A DNA stretch of 27,221 bases from a virus. Each line of letters opens with the position of its first letter. Positions within the stretch are counted from its first letter, which is position 1. Of this stretch, positions 6,208-12,717 are shown in pieces. The DNA is taken from IMG/VR virus record IMGVR_UViG_3300017969_000105, positions 1-27,221 of that record, one strand, 5' to 3'. The notes under the pieces were generated by a model. It was not told the DNA's origin and did not search any database. It saw only the letters and a list, made by a program, of their open reading frames with translations. Made by a program: the position numbers and the translations under genes.

Positions 6208-6222
6208 TCTCCTATGTAAGTG
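6208..6222 (-). repeat. Common leader copy before 5985-6200 gene
   Basis: Minus strand CACTTACATAGGAGA, identical to the copies at 6488-6502, 7543-7557, 19357-19371 and 19701-19715. It holds the Shine-Dalgarno sequence AGGAGA plus conserved bases upstream of it. Confidence 0.75.
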
Positions 6223-6229
6223 TTAGTGA

Positions 6230-6481
6230 TTAAGCGTGGCAGCGATTCTGTTGACGAACTTCATTTGCGAACTCAAGGAACAGTTGAGTCAAGTCTTCGA
6301 TCAAAGTGTCCCGATGATTTCTCCAAGAGTAGCTGTAACCCATCTCTTTCCCAAGGTCGATCAGTTGCTTCTTGTTCTTGGTGTCCTTGTCCAATCGATT
6401 GCGAAGTACCTTTGCGATCGAGCGGTCAGTTTTGTTTTCGGCGACAAGTTCTGCAACTTCTGTTTGAATCGATTTCTTCAT
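6230..6481 (-). CDS. Small basic hypothetical protein (83 aa)
   Basis: An 83-residue, Lys/Arg-rich, mostly helical protein: MKKSIQTEVAELVAENKTDR, then VLRNRLDKDTKNKKQLIDLGKEMGYSYSWRNHRDTLIEDL. The run of short helices broken by NKTDRS and YSYSWRNH could be a small DNA-binding helical domain, but no family is recognised. It is the first gene behind the promoter at 6537-6565, with the stem-loop at 6508-6527 and a perfect common leader. Confidence 0.7.
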   Translation of the reverse strand: MKKSIQTEVAELVAENKTDRSIAKVLRNRLDKDTKNKKQLIDLGKEMGYSYSWRNHRDTLIEDLTQLFLEFANEVRQQNRCHA

Positions 6482-6507
6482 TGTGTATCTCCTATGTAAG
6501 TGTTTGT

Positions 6508-6527
6508 GTCGATCAACAGCAATCGAC
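6508..6527 (-). promoter_or_regulatory. 5'-terminal stem-loop of 6481 transcript
   Basis: Minus strand GTCGAT pairs perfectly with ATCGAC around an 8-nt loop. It starts about 3 nt after the expected transcript start (near 6530) and leads straight into the common leader. Confidence 0.6.
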
Positions 6528-6536
6528 TATGTATAC

Positions 6537-6565
6537 ATTATCGACATATGGGGAAGTTATGTAAA
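6537..6565 (-). promoter_or_regulatory. Sigma70-like promoter for small-gene cluster
   Basis: Minus strand: -35 TTTACA (6565-6560), 17-bp spacer, -10 GATAAT (6542-6537). Same hexamers and spacing as the promoter at 7592-7620. An inverted repeat arm overlaps the spacer. Confidence 0.7.
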
Positions 6566-6590
6566 TAGGAAACGGGAAAAAACTTCCTCA
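6549..6590 (-). promoter_or_regulatory. Operator-like inverted repeat around promoter
   Basis: Arms at 6549-6557 (plus TGGGGAAGT) and 6582-6590 (plus ACTTCCTCA), paired except for one position, flank the -35 region. The inner arm lies between -35 and -10. The arrangement matches a pair of repressor sites, by comparison with the perfect version at 7604-7645. Confidence 0.45.
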
Positions 6591-6606
6591 TTTTGAAAAA
6601 TTTTTC
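6573..6606 (-). repeat. 34-bp block upstream of promoter, copy 1
   Basis: Identical over 34 bp to 7628-7661. It includes the outer operator arm, a T-run, and the 12-bp palindrome GAAAAATTTTTC. The A/T tracts could act as an UP element. Confidence 0.75.
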
Positions 6607-6618
6607 TGAAGTCCTGAA

Positions 6619-6783
6619 TCATCCTGTTTTCACGTACCCTCGAGACAGGTATTGTTTATAAGCTTTTCGAGCGGCATGAACTGGAAGCAGGACTGGTAGC
6701 TCGTCATTCTTTTTAATGACCGTAACTGAAGAAAGGACCGTGAACTTAACACGATCCTTTCCCTTAACCAATTGGACAATCAT
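6619..6783 (-). CDS. Small hypothetical protein (54 aa)
   Basis: A 54-codon frame from ATG 6783 to TGA 6619. The protein begins MIVQLVKGKDRVKFTVLSSV and ends with a basic helix-like segment (ARKAYKQYLSRGYVKTG). It starts 3 nt after the stop of the 86-residue gene. AGGAG lies about 14 nt before the ATG, inside that gene, which is a little far. Translational coupling is therefore likely. Without it the 170-bp gap would be unexplained. No family recognised. Confidence 0.55.
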   Translation of the reverse strand: MIVQLVKGKDRVKFTVLSSVTVIKKNDELPVLLPVHAARKAYKQYLSRGYVKTG

Positions 6784-6786
6784 ATG

Positions 6787-7047
6787 TCAGATTCCAACTC
6801 CTGGTGGTCGATCAGACTCCATGTATTCCTTTCTCTCTTGACCGTTAAGATGATATCGGGCAAAGGACCAACACGACTGCCAGTAATCCCTTGCGAACTC
6901 GATCGTGTTGGCCTCTAAGCGATGCTTACGGAACCCGTGATGGTATTCACATTCACTATCGATCAAGTGCTGATCCTGCAAGTCTTCGTCATTGTAACAT
7001 TCCAATGCGAACTCAAGTACTTCCTCAATCGGCGTGTTGCTTGTCAT
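6787..7047 (-). CDS. Small acidic hypothetical protein (86 aa)
   Basis: An 86-residue protein, MTSNTPIEEVLEFALECYND, then SECEYHHGFRKHRLEANTIEFARDYWQSCWSFARYHLNGQER. Acidic in the first half, aromatic and histidine-rich in the second, probably all helical. No family recognised. The leader TTTACATAGGAGACATCACA is the shortened form of the common leader. It belongs to the run of small genes downstream of the promoter at 7592-7620. Confidence 0.7.
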   Translation of the reverse strand: MTSNTPIEEVLEFALECYNDEDLQDQHLIDSECEYHHGFRKHRLEANTIEFARDYWQSCWSFARYHLNGQERKEYMESDRPPGVGI

Positions 7048-7074
7048 TGTGATGTCTCCTATGTAAAGGTTAAG

Positions 7075-7236
7075 TTAAAATCCAGCAAGCAGTAAGTCAA
7101 TGATCGTGTTCACCTTTCGCGTTGCGTTACTGCGTAAGTGCAGCGTGGCGAATGTTACTGCAATGGTTACTTCGTGTCGGCCAACATCCACGTGTTCGCC
7201 TTTGTGTTCATAGCAAGGACATGTTACGGTCAGCAT
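7075..7236 (-). CDS. Small hypothetical protein (53 aa)
   Basis: A 53-codon frame from ATG 7236 to TAA 7075, below usual size cut-offs. The protein starts MLTVTCPCYEHKGEHVDVGR, with Cys6, Cys8 and three His residues that might bind a metal, and ends KVNTIIDLLLAGF. The leader TTTTCACATAGGAGAAACACG and the first codons (ATGCTGACC) are nearly the same as those of the 74-residue gene upstream, which supports it as a real gene. It lies after the terminator at 7267-7286 and before the 86-residue gene. Confidence 0.6.
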   Translation of the reverse strand: MLTVTCPCYEHKGEHVDVGRHEVTIAVTFATLHLRSNATRKVNTIIDLLLAGF

Positions 7237-7255
7237 CGTGTTTCTCCTATGTGAA

Positions 7256-7286
7256 AAGAATAAGAAGGCCGCCCCGGAGGGCGACC
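7256..7286 (-). terminator. Rho-independent terminator after 7312-7536 gene
   Basis: Minus strand: GGTCGCCC (7286-7279) pairs with GGGCGGCC (7274-7267) with one G-U, 4-nt loop, then TTCTTATTCTTTT. The next gene begins only 20 nt further on and has no promoter of its own, so this terminator is probably partial. Confidence 0.7.
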
Positions 7287-7311
7287 AGTTATGTCTTCAT
7301 TGTATCAGCAT

Positions 7312-7536
7312 TCAGAACATCCAAGGTTTTTCTTCAAGATCCCATGCACGTCCATTGTAACTCACGTGACCAATTTTCTTGCCATCTTTCTCAAGCATTC
7401 CACAATTGCCTCGCATGTCACGCGACCCGATAAAATAGTGATCGCGGTGCTTTCTCCAAGCAGCACTTGCAGCAGCAACAGACTCGACTTCTTGTTTGAA
7501 GTTTGCTTCAGTTGTGTGAATGGTGATGGTCAGCAT
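7312..7536 (-). CDS. Small hypothetical protein (74 aa)
   Basis: A 74-residue protein: MLTITIHTTEANFKQEVESV, then AAASAAWRKHRDHYFIGSRD and a C-terminal strand-rich part (GKKIGHVSYNGRAWDLEEKPW). The last part could be a short beta-hairpin that binds a ligand or protein. It is the first gene behind the promoter at 7592-7620 and has the common leader. Its first codons match those of the 53-residue gene downstream. No function assigned. Confidence 0.7.
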   Translation of the reverse strand: MLTITIHTTEANFKQEVESVAAASAAWRKHRDHYFIGSRDMRGNCGMLEKDGKKIGHVSYNGRAWDLEEKPWMF

Positions 7537-7566
7537 CGTGTTTCTCCTATGTAAGTGTTTGTGTTT

Positions 7567-7582
7567 GTCGATTTGTTTCGAC
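7567..7582 (-). promoter_or_regulatory. 5'-terminal stem-loop of 7536 transcript
   Basis: Minus strand GTCGA pairs with TCGAC around a 6-nt loop, about 3 nt after the expected transcript start (near 7585), followed by ACAAACACAAACACTTACATAGGAGA in two runs up to the ribosome site. Confidence 0.55.
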
Positions 7583-7591
7583 TATGTTTCT

Positions 7592-7620
7592 ATTATCGAC
7601 ATGTGAGGAAGTAATGTAAA
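7592..7620 (-). promoter_or_regulatory. Sigma70-like promoter after DNA polymerase gene
   Basis: Minus strand: -35 TTTACA (7620-7615), 17-bp spacer, -10 GATAAT (7597-7592). It shares both hexamers, spacing and upstream block with the promoter at 6537-6565. Confidence 0.7.
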
Positions 7621-7645
7621 TACCAATCGGGAAAAAACTTCCTCA
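7604..7645 (-). promoter_or_regulatory. Operator-like perfect 9-bp inverted repeat around promoter
   Basis: Arms TGAGGAAGT (7604-7612) and ACTTCCTCA (7637-7645) are exact complements, 24 bp apart. One lies between -35 and -10, the other upstream of -35. Two repressor sites or an RNA stem from read-through are possible. Confidence 0.5.
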
Positions 7646-7661
7646 TTTTGAAAAATTTTTC
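7628..7661 (-). repeat. 34-bp block upstream of promoter, copy 2
   Basis: Identical to 6573-6606, about 1.05 kb away, while the genes behind the two promoters are unrelated. Between the block and the polymerase stop is a short AT-rich stretch (7663-7690) with no clear terminator. Confidence 0.75.
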
Positions 7662-7690
7662 GGCACGCATTTTACACTACTATATTAGTA

Positions 7691-9607
7691 TCATTTTAGG
7701 TGCTCGAATGCGAATCCTTCCTCGGGCGATTCTTTTATCTCTCCAGCCGACGCTTCAGACCAGTTCTTCGAGCTGATCCCATAAGAACATCGGACAGGAA
7801 CTCGCATCTCGATTTCAGGATTGGACATGTGCCATACAAGGTCGCGTCTTGTGCGAGGATCCTCGAACACTTCCTCTGGACCTGTAAGACAAAGTTCATC
7901 GTGCACTTGAGCCATGTAACGAATAGGAGTTCCCATAAGCTTACGTCTTAAGGTAACGATTCGTTCCTTCATAAGGTCAGCAGCAGTTGATTGGTTCAAT
8001 GTATTGAAAGCGATGTGAGCACGATCCGCCGGCAAGTGTCTATGACGTCCAAGCAAGTTCTTAACGTAGCCTCGAGCCTCAGCAACCTTTGCAGCCTTAC
8101 GACTTACACGCTTAAGCTCAGGAACCATTTCATGATACCCATCGTACACAGACTTTGCTTTTCGATTTCTTAGGTACTTGTAGATCTTATCGACTTGATC
8201 CTCGGACGATGCTTTCTCTTTTGCGATCTCAAGCAAGTGACCGACAAGATCCAAGTTAGATGACAAGGCCTCTTCGACCAAAGCGCGTCCACCACCGAAA
8301 CCCATAAGGAAGTTCATCGTCTTAGCCGGCTTACGCTTAATGCCACAAAGCTGAGCGACAAGTTGATGGTAGTCTGTCCATGGGTCTGTGTTGTATGCTG
8401 CAACGATCGCTGGGTTGTTTGTGTAATGCGCAATCGTTCGGAATTCGATTTGCGAATCGTCAATCGAAAAGAAAGCGCATCCTTCACGAGGAATGATCAA
8501 TGACTTAGCTAACTTGTTAAGCTGCTGTGAGTTGGGTTTCTTACATGACATACGACCTGTACGCACAGCTTGATTGTAACTTGGATGTAAGATTCCATCA
8601 ACGTGCAGTTCTTGATACGGCTTAACGAAAAAGCTAACGAAGGTCGATAGTGATCGGTACTGCAACATTGTCTTGACCAGTTCAACCGGAGCGTCGGCAT
8701 GGGTCAAGTACAGCTTAAGAGTGTCTTTATCGAATGAAGGGTTGTTGTCCTCCGTCCATCCTAGGACAGGTAAACCGTATTGATTGCAAAGGATGTCATA
8801 GCAGTCAGCTGAGTTGTCAGCCCTGAACATTTGGCCCGTGATGTCATACATCTTTTCATCGAGCTCCAACATCTTGTTCATGCAATTGATCTCTTGGGCC
8901 TTAAGCATGTTTGGGTCGACGCGCATTCCTTCACGTTCCATTTCAAACAAGGCCATCGTCAATTCTATTTCAGTGTTTGAGACTCGCCGGCATTCCTCGG
9001 GCATTCGGGACTCGATGTACTTGTCCAACCTCCTTGCAGTAATCACGTCTTGGCCAGCGTAAGGTGCCATGATGTCAGGCGGTATCGCTCCATAATCTTT
9101 GTTATTATGCAAGTACGGTTTCATAGCATCTTCATACTCACTAATATCATGCCTGAGCCAATGCTTACTGAGCGCGTCGATAGAATACCCGCCCTTAAAC
9201 TGGCGGTCACTATCGATGATTTTAGCCTGAGTCATCGTGTCCTTAAGTATGTAGTCGGGGTCGACCAATACTCCTAAGGCATTAGCACTTACGTGGCAGT
9301 CGTATTTCACGTTGTGGTTCGTCCACTGCTTTGATTGGTCAACAACATCGAACCACCAGTCAATGAACGCGTCACGATCAATGTTTGGCCCGTTGTGGTG
9401 ACCAACTGGAATGTACCACGCTTGCTTGTGATCATCCACAGTTATGCCCAGGCCGGCAACGTCACAGTTGTGCCAAGGGTTTACCGATTTCTCAGTCTTA
9501 CTGCCGGACGTTGTTTCAAAGTCAGCGAAGATCGTATGAGCGCCGGCTAGTGCCGGCAACTCATCGACGCGTTCAACCATCTTAACACCATTATCAAAAG
9601 TCAGCAT
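7691..9607 (-). CDS. Family A DNA polymerase with 3'-5' exonuclease
   Basis: A 638-residue PolA-type replicative polymerase without the 5'-3' exonuclease domain. The proofreading domain has Asp29 and Glu31 (FADFETT), Asp103 (NHNVKYD) and Asp187 (YAGQDVI). In the polymerase domain, motif A is SIDDSQIEFR (Asp383 catalytic), motif B is RKPAKTMNFLMGFG (Lys429 and Phe433, matching E. coli Lys758 and Phe762), and motif C is QVHDEL (Asp570). Unusual changes are Asp384 for Tyr706, Leu434 for Gly763 and Phe437 for Tyr766 (E. coli numbering). The Phe at the 762 position is the state often linked to virulent phages with this polymerase. The start overlaps the kinase stop by 7 nt. Confidence 0.95.
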   Translation of the reverse strand: MLTFDNGVKMVERVDELPALAGAHTIFADFETTSGSKTEKSVNPWHNCDVAGLGITVDDHKQAWYIPVGHHNGPNIDRDAFIDWWFDVVDQSKQWTNHNVKYDCHVSANALGVLVDPDYILKDTMTQAKIIDSDRQFKGGYSIDALSKHWLRHDISEYEDAMKPYLHNNKDYGAIPPDIMAPYAGQDVITARRLDKYIESRMPEECRRVSNTEIELTMALFEMEREGMRVDPNMLKAQEINCMNKMLELDEKMYDITGQMFRADNSADCYDILCNQYGLPVLGWTEDNNPSFDKDTLKLYLTHADAPVELVKTMLQYRSLSTFVSFFVKPYQELHVDGILHPSYNQAVRTGRMSCKKPNSQQLNKLAKSLIIPREGCAFFSIDDSQIEFRTIAHYTNNPAIVAAYNTDPWTDYHQLVAQLCGIKRKPAKTMNFLMGFGGGRALVEEALSSNLDLVGHLLEIAKEKASSEDQVDKIYKYLRNRKAKSVYDGYHEMVPELKRVSRKAAKVAEARGYVKNLLGRHRHLPADRAHIAFNTLNQSTAADLMKERIVTLRRKLMGTPIRYMAQVHDELCLTGPEEVFEDPRTRRDLVWHMSNPEIEMRVPVRCSYGISSKNWSEASAGEIKESPEEGFAFEHLK

Positions 9608-10134
9608 ATGTTGAACATCTCCTCTTGTCGTTCAAGGTAAGCATCAAGTATGATTTGAGCTTGACGATCAGTAACGTAAGGCATGTCCTCATTCAACTTG
9701 ATAAAGAAGTCATATTGAATGTCATACCGATCAAACGTATTCTCGATGTCGAAGTAAGCAGAGTTAACTGCAAGACATTGACCTACGTCATACATTTCCT
9801 TTCGTTCCTTGTATCTCTCCTTGAGCATTGCAGGATCCTCAAAGCAAATGACAACAGTCATCATGCCTTTAAGCGTAAGCATTGCGTCAATGAATCGATA
9901 CAAGTTCGGCGTGATAGGCGTCTGTCCTCGACATACAGTGCCATACACTAACTCGCTCATGTGGAATCGATCTTGCACGAAGTAATGACCACTGTGAATG
10001 TCATAGTCGTGAAAGTAATCGAAGTGAGGTGGCAGCAACCCGAAGTGTCGATACATATGTCGAGGCAACGCTTCTAGAAACTTGCCGGCCAATGTTGTCT
10101 TCCCCACTAAGTCTGGTCCTTCAATAATCAGCAT
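9601..10134 (-). CDS. Deoxynucleoside monophosphate kinase (P-loop, thymidylate-kinase-like)
   Basis: A P-loop kinase of about 177 residues. MLIIEGPDLVGKTTL is the Walker A loop with the G-P-D-x-x-G-K-T-T form of dTMP kinases and deoxynucleoside kinases. FVQDRFHMSELVYG holds the DR-x substrate motif. A LID-like Arg-rich segment follows (KERYKERKEMYD). ATG 10134 is preferred over 10143 because GGAGG lies 10 nt before it and only 1 nt before the other. Its ATG overlaps the stop of the thymidylate-synthase homologue (ATGCTGA). By comparison with T4 gp1 it may phosphorylate the product of that enzyme. This role is inferred from position; dTMP itself is the simpler substrate. Confidence 0.85.
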   Translation of the reverse strand: MLIIEGPDLVGKTTLAGKFLEALPRHMYRHFGLLPPHFDYFHDYDIHSGHYFVQDRFHMSELVYGTVCRGQTPITPNLYRFIDAMLTLKGMMTVVICFEDPAMLKERYKERKEMYDVGQCLAVNSAYFDIENTFDRYDIQYDFFIKLNEDMPYVTDRQAQIILDAYLERQEEMFNIC

Positions 10135-11066
10135 CTCTTCCATGCCTCCGATCTGTAAACAGGTTTAACATCGTAAAGTTTATGACGACATGCTTGAAGC
10201 ATATCACAAAAGAATGGGAAGGCGTTTATGTAATCGTGGTCGAGCATATAGTCTTCCCGCTTGCATCTAAGAATCTCTTCTTTCGCAACCGCCGAACTGA
10301 CTGTGTAAGTGTTTTCGTCCTTTCCAAGTAAATCAAGCCGGCGATGTTTGTAGTCTGTGCAACTCAAGGCCAACTTAGCCTTGTCGAAGTGCTTGTCATA
10401 AATGTGCATACTACCTACATTGTGAGTATAGGTTCCGAACTCCAAGTCGAGTGATCGTGCCATCAACTTTTGCAGAGTAGTGAAGCAAAACACATCATAA
10501 GGAAACCCAAGCCATATGTCGTTACTTCGCATATTCACGATCATATGCAACTTACCGTGACGGGCAATGAACTGCAAGGTTAGAGTACACGGCATATCTT
10601 TGACATCTAACTTGAAAGCATGAGGTAAGTCAGTAGGCCACCATAGGGATATGACAGCTTGACGACTATTGGGATGCTTACGAAGAATGTCTAAGACATA
10701 GCCTATCTGGTTGACCTTCGGGCAGGCTAAAGGATTAGCCATACGCCATCCGTAGGCCCCGTGTGCTATGTCATGCTCAGCAAAGTTTTGGTATGATGGA
10801 GCGTACTCCTTAATTCTTTTGATGTCACGCTCGCCGCTCATGTACCAAAGAAGCTCTGCTGAGGCATAACTTTTGCACAGGTCCCGAATAGGATTGCACA
10901 ACCAGTTGTACTCAATGTCGATTAAGGTCGCACTGAACCCAAGCAGCTCACTCGTACCGCCGGCGCGACTTAACAAGTTCGTCCCACGGGATAATAGGCT
11001 TTCCAGTGTCTGGGTCCAGATTGAATCGATACTTGTGTGGCACTCCTCCGTATGGAAGAACGTCAT
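10128..11066 (-). CDS. Thymidylate synthase homologue, likely dCMP-specific (hydroxymethylase or methylase)
   Basis: A 312-residue member of the thymidylate synthase and dCMP hydroxymethylase family, which add a one-carbon unit from folate to C5 of dUMP or dCMP. AELLWYMSG (70-78) and GAYGWRM are family segments. MPCTLTLQF holds the nucleophile Cys160. MRSNDIWLGFPYDVF matches the RSxDxxLGxPFN motif, but Asp191 stands where dUMP enzymes have Asn (E. coli Asn177). That exchange is the known switch to dCMP in T4 dCMP hydroxymethylase and in engineered synthases. GSMHIYDKHF gives the HxY pair. AAGGAGAA precedes ATG 11066. The first 119 nt overlap the methyltransferase gene in another frame. Confidence 0.85.
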   Translation of the reverse strand: MTFFHTEECHTSIDSIWTQTLESLLSRGTNLLSRAGGTSELLGFSATLIDIEYNWLCNPIRDLCKSYASAELLWYMSGERDIKRIKEYAPSYQNFAEHDIAHGAYGWRMANPLACPKVNQIGYVLDILRKHPNSRQAVISLWWPTDLPHAFKLDVKDMPCTLTLQFIARHGKLHMIVNMRSNDIWLGFPYDVFCFTTLQKLMARSLDLEFGTYTHNVGSMHIYDKHFDKAKLALSCTDYKHRRLDLLGKDENTYTVSSAVAKEEILRCKREDYMLDHDYINAFPFFCDMLQACRHKLYDVKPVYRSEAWKRC

Positions 11067-12213
11067 GGCTTCTCCTTATAGTAGAGACATAGTTCGTTAG
11101 GTTGAAAACTTTCTCGTCCGCACCATGAACATCGTCGCCTTCCCATACACAATCACGATGATTATAGGATGACTCCCAGTCCTCATTGCCCCAATGATTG
11201 TCGAGGTAAAGGTCGACCTGTTCAGCAAGCCATTGGCCTACTGCTGGCACGACGCCTTTCGCAAGCTGAGCACCAGGGTTTCGACCGACAGGTATATTGT
11301 CGCCCCAGCCCATGGCGGCTGCTAGCTCGCGAACAGTAAAAGGACGGTGGTGCTCAGGGTGGATTTGCCGAATGCAACTACTCGACATAGTCGGGAATTG
11401 ATTCAACCAGCTCGTGCGACTAATGCAGTGCAGTGAGAACGGCATATCACTTGTGCGTGCCATCCATACGAAACGGTAATGCTCAGGCAACGATGTCGGC
11501 GAATACTTCGCGAATCGATTTAAGCAATACCCGTTAGGTAGCAAAGGCACGACTTCCTTTTCATCCTCCGACAATTGACAGTACGCACCACCGTCGTAAC
11601 CATCGCTTGTGTGGAAAGGATATTCATAAGCCTCCATATCTTTCATTTGATACAGCGGGTCATAAGTTGCCGGACGCCATGGGTAGAGATCGGGTGGAAC
11701 GATGTTGAAGTTTGCATCCTTCTTATATGCCAAGAAGAAATACCGCTTGCGCATTTGAGGGCACCCAAAAGTACCAGCATTGATAAAAAGGTGAGCAATG
11801 CGATAACCATTAGGCACGCACCACTGATCACGCAAGTAATCCAGTAGCTCGCGACCAGTGGAGTATGCTTGTTGAACACTCTCCCAACAGATGACCGGGT
11901 AATCATTCTTAACTCCATATTCCATAAGTTCATGAATGTCCCGTGTTTGCTTCGCCCAAGCTCCGTGTGTCTCTTCAGAATAGCCTGAAGTAATACAACT
12001 GAAGCCTGTGCATCGTGGATTACCGAAAACCCAATCAGCTTCAATCTTAGGCCAATCCTTTGCATCAGAATTGACTGTGTTGACACCACAAACCTTTTCA
12101 GCAGTGTCTAACGCAAACCCGTGGGTCTCAAGGTGTGTGTCCACATTGTGAACCTTGTTAACACCAAGAGTGAAGCCTCCTGCGAACACGTGAACTCCTA
12201 AAGCCTTCTTCAT
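10948..12213 (-). CDS. Cytosine-C5 DNA methyltransferase homologue with altered motifs
   Basis: A 421-residue Dcm-family protein. Motif I is VFAGGFTLGV, one residue shorter than the usual FxGxGGxxxG. Motif IV is GNPRCTGFS, keeping the nucleophile Cys68 but with Arg for the second Pro of PPC. Motif VI is WESV (Glu111) in place of ENV. Motif VIII is QMRKR (153-157). RPFTVRELAAAMGW and QLAKGVVPAVGQWLAEQV fit motifs IX and X. The region between VIII and IX, the target-recognition part, is present. About 100 residues follow motif X and overlap the next gene. It may methylate phage DNA against host nucleases or act on another C5 group. It starts 3 nt after the MazG stop, with AGAGGAG upstream. Confidence 0.85.
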   Translation of the reverse strand: MKKALGVHVFAGGFTLGVNKVHNVDTHLETHGFALDTAEKVCGVNTVNSDAKDWPKIEADWVFGNPRCTGFSCITSGYSEETHGAWAKQTRDIHELMEYGVKNDYPVICWESVQQAYSTGRELLDYLRDQWCVPNGYRIAHLFINAGTFGCPQMRKRYFFLAYKKDANFNIVPPDLYPWRPATYDPLYQMKDMEAYEYPFHTSDGYDGGAYCQLSEDEKEVVPLLPNGYCLNRFAKYSPTSLPEHYRFVWMARTSDMPFSLHCISRTSWLNQFPTMSSSCIRQIHPEHHRPFTVRELAAAMGWGDNIPVGRNPGAQLAKGVVPAVGQWLAEQVDLYLDNHWGNEDWESSYNHRDCVWEGDDVHGADEKVFNLTNYVSTIRRSHDVLPYGGVPHKYRFNLDPDTGKPIIPWDELVKSRRRYE

Positions 12214-12216
12214 AAC

Positions 12217-12717
12217 TTACTCCTCTTCGTCACCCTGAGGAATCTCTCTCAAAACTCCGTCATGGGTCGGTCTGCTTTTGTGAATCTTGAGCACGCGCTC
12301 AAGGTCAGGCGCTACATACGTTTCACCTTTATCACGTACACGACCGGGATCGTCAGCAGCACGAGTCTTACTCATGTTGCTCTTATGCACCTCAGCAAAG
12401 GCCGAATCCATCGGCCAGTCATAAATCCTTGCAGTACCTGAGAGCACATACTGCAAATCGGTAGCTCCGTCAAGAGCTTCAACTTCGTCGCCATCAGCCA
12501 AGGCCATTAAGAACTCGCCTAACTCTTCAGCAAGCAAGTGGCCTCGACTAACACACATGTCCTCGTCGATGAATTCTTCGAGGTCAAGTCCAATGTCTCG
12601 GATTGCAACGCCCGCTTCATACAACCTTTCGTTTCTTGATATTGGGATATCAGCCTCACGAGGCAGGTTCATCTTTTTGTGAAAGGCGTCAACACATTGC
12701 ATAATGTATTTAAGCAT
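12217..12717 (-). CDS. MazG-type all-alpha NTP pyrophosphohydrolase (dCTPase/dUTPase-like)
   Basis: A 166-residue protein with the metal-binding pattern of all-alpha NTP pyrophosphatases: LAEELGEFL gives EExxE (64, 65, 68) and EALDGATDLQYVL gives ExxD plus Asp87. AEVHKSNMSKTRA is a conserved segment of phage MazG-like proteins. The family cleaves dNTPs to dNMP and pyrophosphate; T4 gp56, the dCTPase that clears dCTP, has the same general fold. It lies between the primase and the methyltransferase, and its ATG overlaps the primase stop (TAATG). Given the neighbours, removal of dCTP or dUTP is likely. House-cleaning or stringent-response interference are other known roles of the family. Confidence 0.8.
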   Translation of the reverse strand: MLKYIMQCVDAFHKKMNLPREADIPISRNERLYEAGVAIRDIGLDLEEFIDEDMCVSRGHLLAEELGEFLMALADGDEVEALDGATDLQYVLSGTARIYDWPMDSAFAEVHKSNMSKTRAADDPGRVRDKGETYVAPDLERVLKIHKSRPTHDGVLREIPQGDEEE

